This document shows positions 6,453 to 7,436 of a stretch of DNA of 7,436 nt, piece after piece (positions within the stretch are counted from its first letter, which is position 1; each line of letters opens with the position of its first letter). The notes beneath the pieces were generated by a model, which did not search any database, was not told the DNA's origin, and saw nothing but the letters and a program-made list of their open reading frames with translations. The DNA is from Chitinophagaceae bacterium (GTDB taxonomy: Bacteria > Bacteroidota > Bacteroidia > Chitinophagales > Chitinophagaceae): NCBI GenBank assembly GCA_017853235.1, contig JAFMJX010000085.1, positions 1 to 7,436 on the forward strand, written 5' to 3'. The translations under genes and the position numbers were made by a program.

Positions 6453-7371
6453 AGGCGGTGATTCTATCTTGATTTAATTGCCCTTTAAGTCCTTCTAAAC
6501 CATCAAACTTTACTTCGCCACGTATAAAATCATACATGAAAACGGTGATGTTGTTTTCATAAATATCTGCGTCAAATTCAAAAATATTTACTTCAATTAC
6601 TTTTTTTTGACCATCCACAGTGGGGCGCACTCCAATATTCATCATCCCATCATACATTTTATGTTGTAAACATTCGCCTGTTACCTTAACCGCATACACT
6701 CCATTAGAAGGTATTAATTTTTCTTCGTCATTGATGTGAAGGTTAGCCGTGGGAAATCCAATGGTGCGACCTATTTGATTGCCTCTTACAATAAAGCCTT
6801 CAAAAAAATAGGCATAACCTAGCAAATCATTTGCCTTTGGTATATTTTTTTCAAGTAAATAATTTCTGATGAGTGTGGAACTTACAATTTCGCCCTCTAC
6901 GAGTTGTTCATTCATTTCTTCTACCTCGAAATGGTATTGGGCGCCATATTTCATTAATAAATTGAAGTCGCCATTTCTTTTATTGCCAAATCGATGGTCA
7001 TACCCAATAATGACAGTGTGGGGATGAAAATTTGCCACTAAAAAATCTTCCACATATTGTTCTGCTGTTAAATTGGAGAAATGATAATTAAAATTCACTA
7101 CTACTAAATGGTCAATTCCTGCGTTTTCCAATAATTGGATGCGTTCCGTTAAGCTGGTTAATTGCTTTATTTCTCCAGGTATAGAGGAAATGATTTTTCG
7201 AGGATGTGGGTGAAAAGTAATAATTACGGTTTCGCCCTCTACTTTTTGGGCTAAATGCTTTAATCGATTGATAATTTGTTGGTGACCACGATGGACTCCG
7301 TCAAATGCCCCCATAGTTATAATGGCATTTTTAAAAGGGGGGAGTTGTGTTAAATCGTAATGAACCTTCAT
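6427..7371 (-). CDS. ribF: Bifunctional riboflavin kinase / FAD synthetase
   Basis: Cytoplasmic enzyme of 314 residues that phosphorylates riboflavin to FMN and then adenylylates FMN to FAD. The N-terminal adenylyltransferase domain (about 1-170) has the HIGH-like nucleotide motif GAFDGVHRGHQ (21-31), FHPHP (53-57), GYDHRFG (123-129) and the KMSKS-like VSSTLIR (163-169). The C-terminal kinase domain (about 185-310) has GRTIGFPTANL (201-211), GVYAV (224-228), MNIGVRPTV (244-252) and VIEVNIFEFDADIY, with E260 as the likely catalytic glutamate. Both domains look complete, so both activities are expected. The ATG at 7369-7371 sits 21 bases after a perfect -7 element. No FMN riboswitch is seen upstream; the leader would be only about 15 bases. 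Its stop (6427-6429) lies inside holA, tail to tail, with no terminator visible between the two. Confidence 0.96.
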   Translation of the reverse strand: MKVHYDLTQLPPFKNAIITMGAFDGVHRGHQQIINRLKHLAQKVEGETVIITFHPHPRKIISSIPGEIKQLTSLTERIQLLENAGIDHLVVVNFNYHFSNLTAEQYVEDFLVANFHPHTVIIGYDHRFGNKRNGDFNLLMKYGAQYHFEVEEMNEQLVEGEIVSSTLIRNYLLEKNIPKANDLLGYAYFFEGFIVRGNQIGRTIGFPTANLHINDEEKLIPSNGVYAVKVTGECLQHKMYDGMMNIGVRPTVDGQKKVIEVNIFEFDADIYENNITVFMYDFIRGEVKFDGLEGLKGQLNQDRITASNLLKQYP

Positions 7372-7392
7372 CTATTGTTGCTAAATATGGCA

Positions 7393-7426
7393 CAAATGTA
7401 AAACAATTGTACCTTTGTTGCACAAA
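7393..7426 (-). promoter_or_regulatory. ribF promoter
   Basis: On the minus strand, TACATTTG (7393-7400) is an exact TAnnTTTG -7 element. TTTG at 7423-7426 lies 22 bases upstream, within the spacing range known for Bacteroidota promoters. The element ends 21 bases before the ribF ATG, predicting a short leader. This is the best promoter in the window. Confidence 0.7.
7410..7417 (+). promoter_or_regulatory. Divergent -7-like element toward a gene beyond the window
   Basis: TACCTTTG on the plus strand is an exact TAnnTTTG match and identical to the element of the coiled-coil gene. It faces away from ribF and would start a transcript near 7422-7425 for a gene to the right of the window. The nearest upstream TTG (7378-7380) is 29 bases away, too far, so the -33 part is not supported. 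It overlaps the spacer of the ribF promoter. Confidence 0.35.
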
Positions 7427-7436
7427 CCAATTAAGA

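Noticed and set aside
7372..7436. FMN riboswitch upstream of ribF
   Set aside because: The predicted leader is only about 15 bases and none of the conserved RFN stem sequences is visible.
1..7436. Defence island, mobile element, CRISPR array or retroelement
   Set aside because: No transposase, integrase, reverse transcriptase, nuclease or helicase-like protein, no terminal inverted repeats and no regularly spaced repeats were seen; recognised genes are metabolic or replication housekeeping.

Overview
The window reads as ordinary chromosomal DNA from an AT-rich member of the Bacteroidota. The style of the HolA, RibF and GlgB proteins suggests the Chitinophagaceae or relatives, but I cannot fix a genus. 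Three points support the phylum: start codons are preceded by A/T-rich leaders without Shine-Dalgarno sequences; TAnnTTTG-type -7 promoter elements sit a short way upstream of several starts; and the exported family-13 amylase resembles SusA in size and layout. I see no mobile element, CRISPR array, tRNA, rRNA or phage gene.

Layout. (1) Bases 83-3891, plus strand: a two-gene polysaccharide unit. A signal-peptide-bearing GH13 alpha-glucan hydrolase is followed after only 2 bases by the cytoplasmic glycogen branching enzyme GlgB. (2) Bases 3892-4344: an intergenic stretch with an 8-bp perfect inverted repeat and a promoter-like element, then a 103-residue protein I do not recognise, then a strong symmetric terminator. 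(3) Bases 4394-5311, minus strand: a membrane-anchored coiled-coil protein with a C-terminal globular domain, of unknown function. (4) Bases 5424-6452, plus strand: holA, the delta subunit of the DNA polymerase III clamp loader. Its end overlaps by 26 bp the end of ribF (6427-7371, minus strand), the riboflavin kinase/FAD synthetase. (5) Bases 7372-7436: the ribF promoter, with a second -7-like element on the opposite strand that would serve a gene beyond the window.

How the genes relate. The amylase and GlgB are plausibly co-transcribed and both act on alpha-1,4/1,6 glucans, but in different compartments. The coiled-coil gene, holA and ribF show no functional link to that pair or to each other. 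holA and ribF are housekeeping genes in a tail-to-tail arrangement.

I did not find a convincing new biological system. The items most worth a second look are the 103-residue orphan with its palindromic upstream site, the uncharacterised coiled-coil membrane protein, the holA/ribF 3' overlap with an apparently extended HolA tail, and the closely packed back-to-back promoter elements upstream of ribF.
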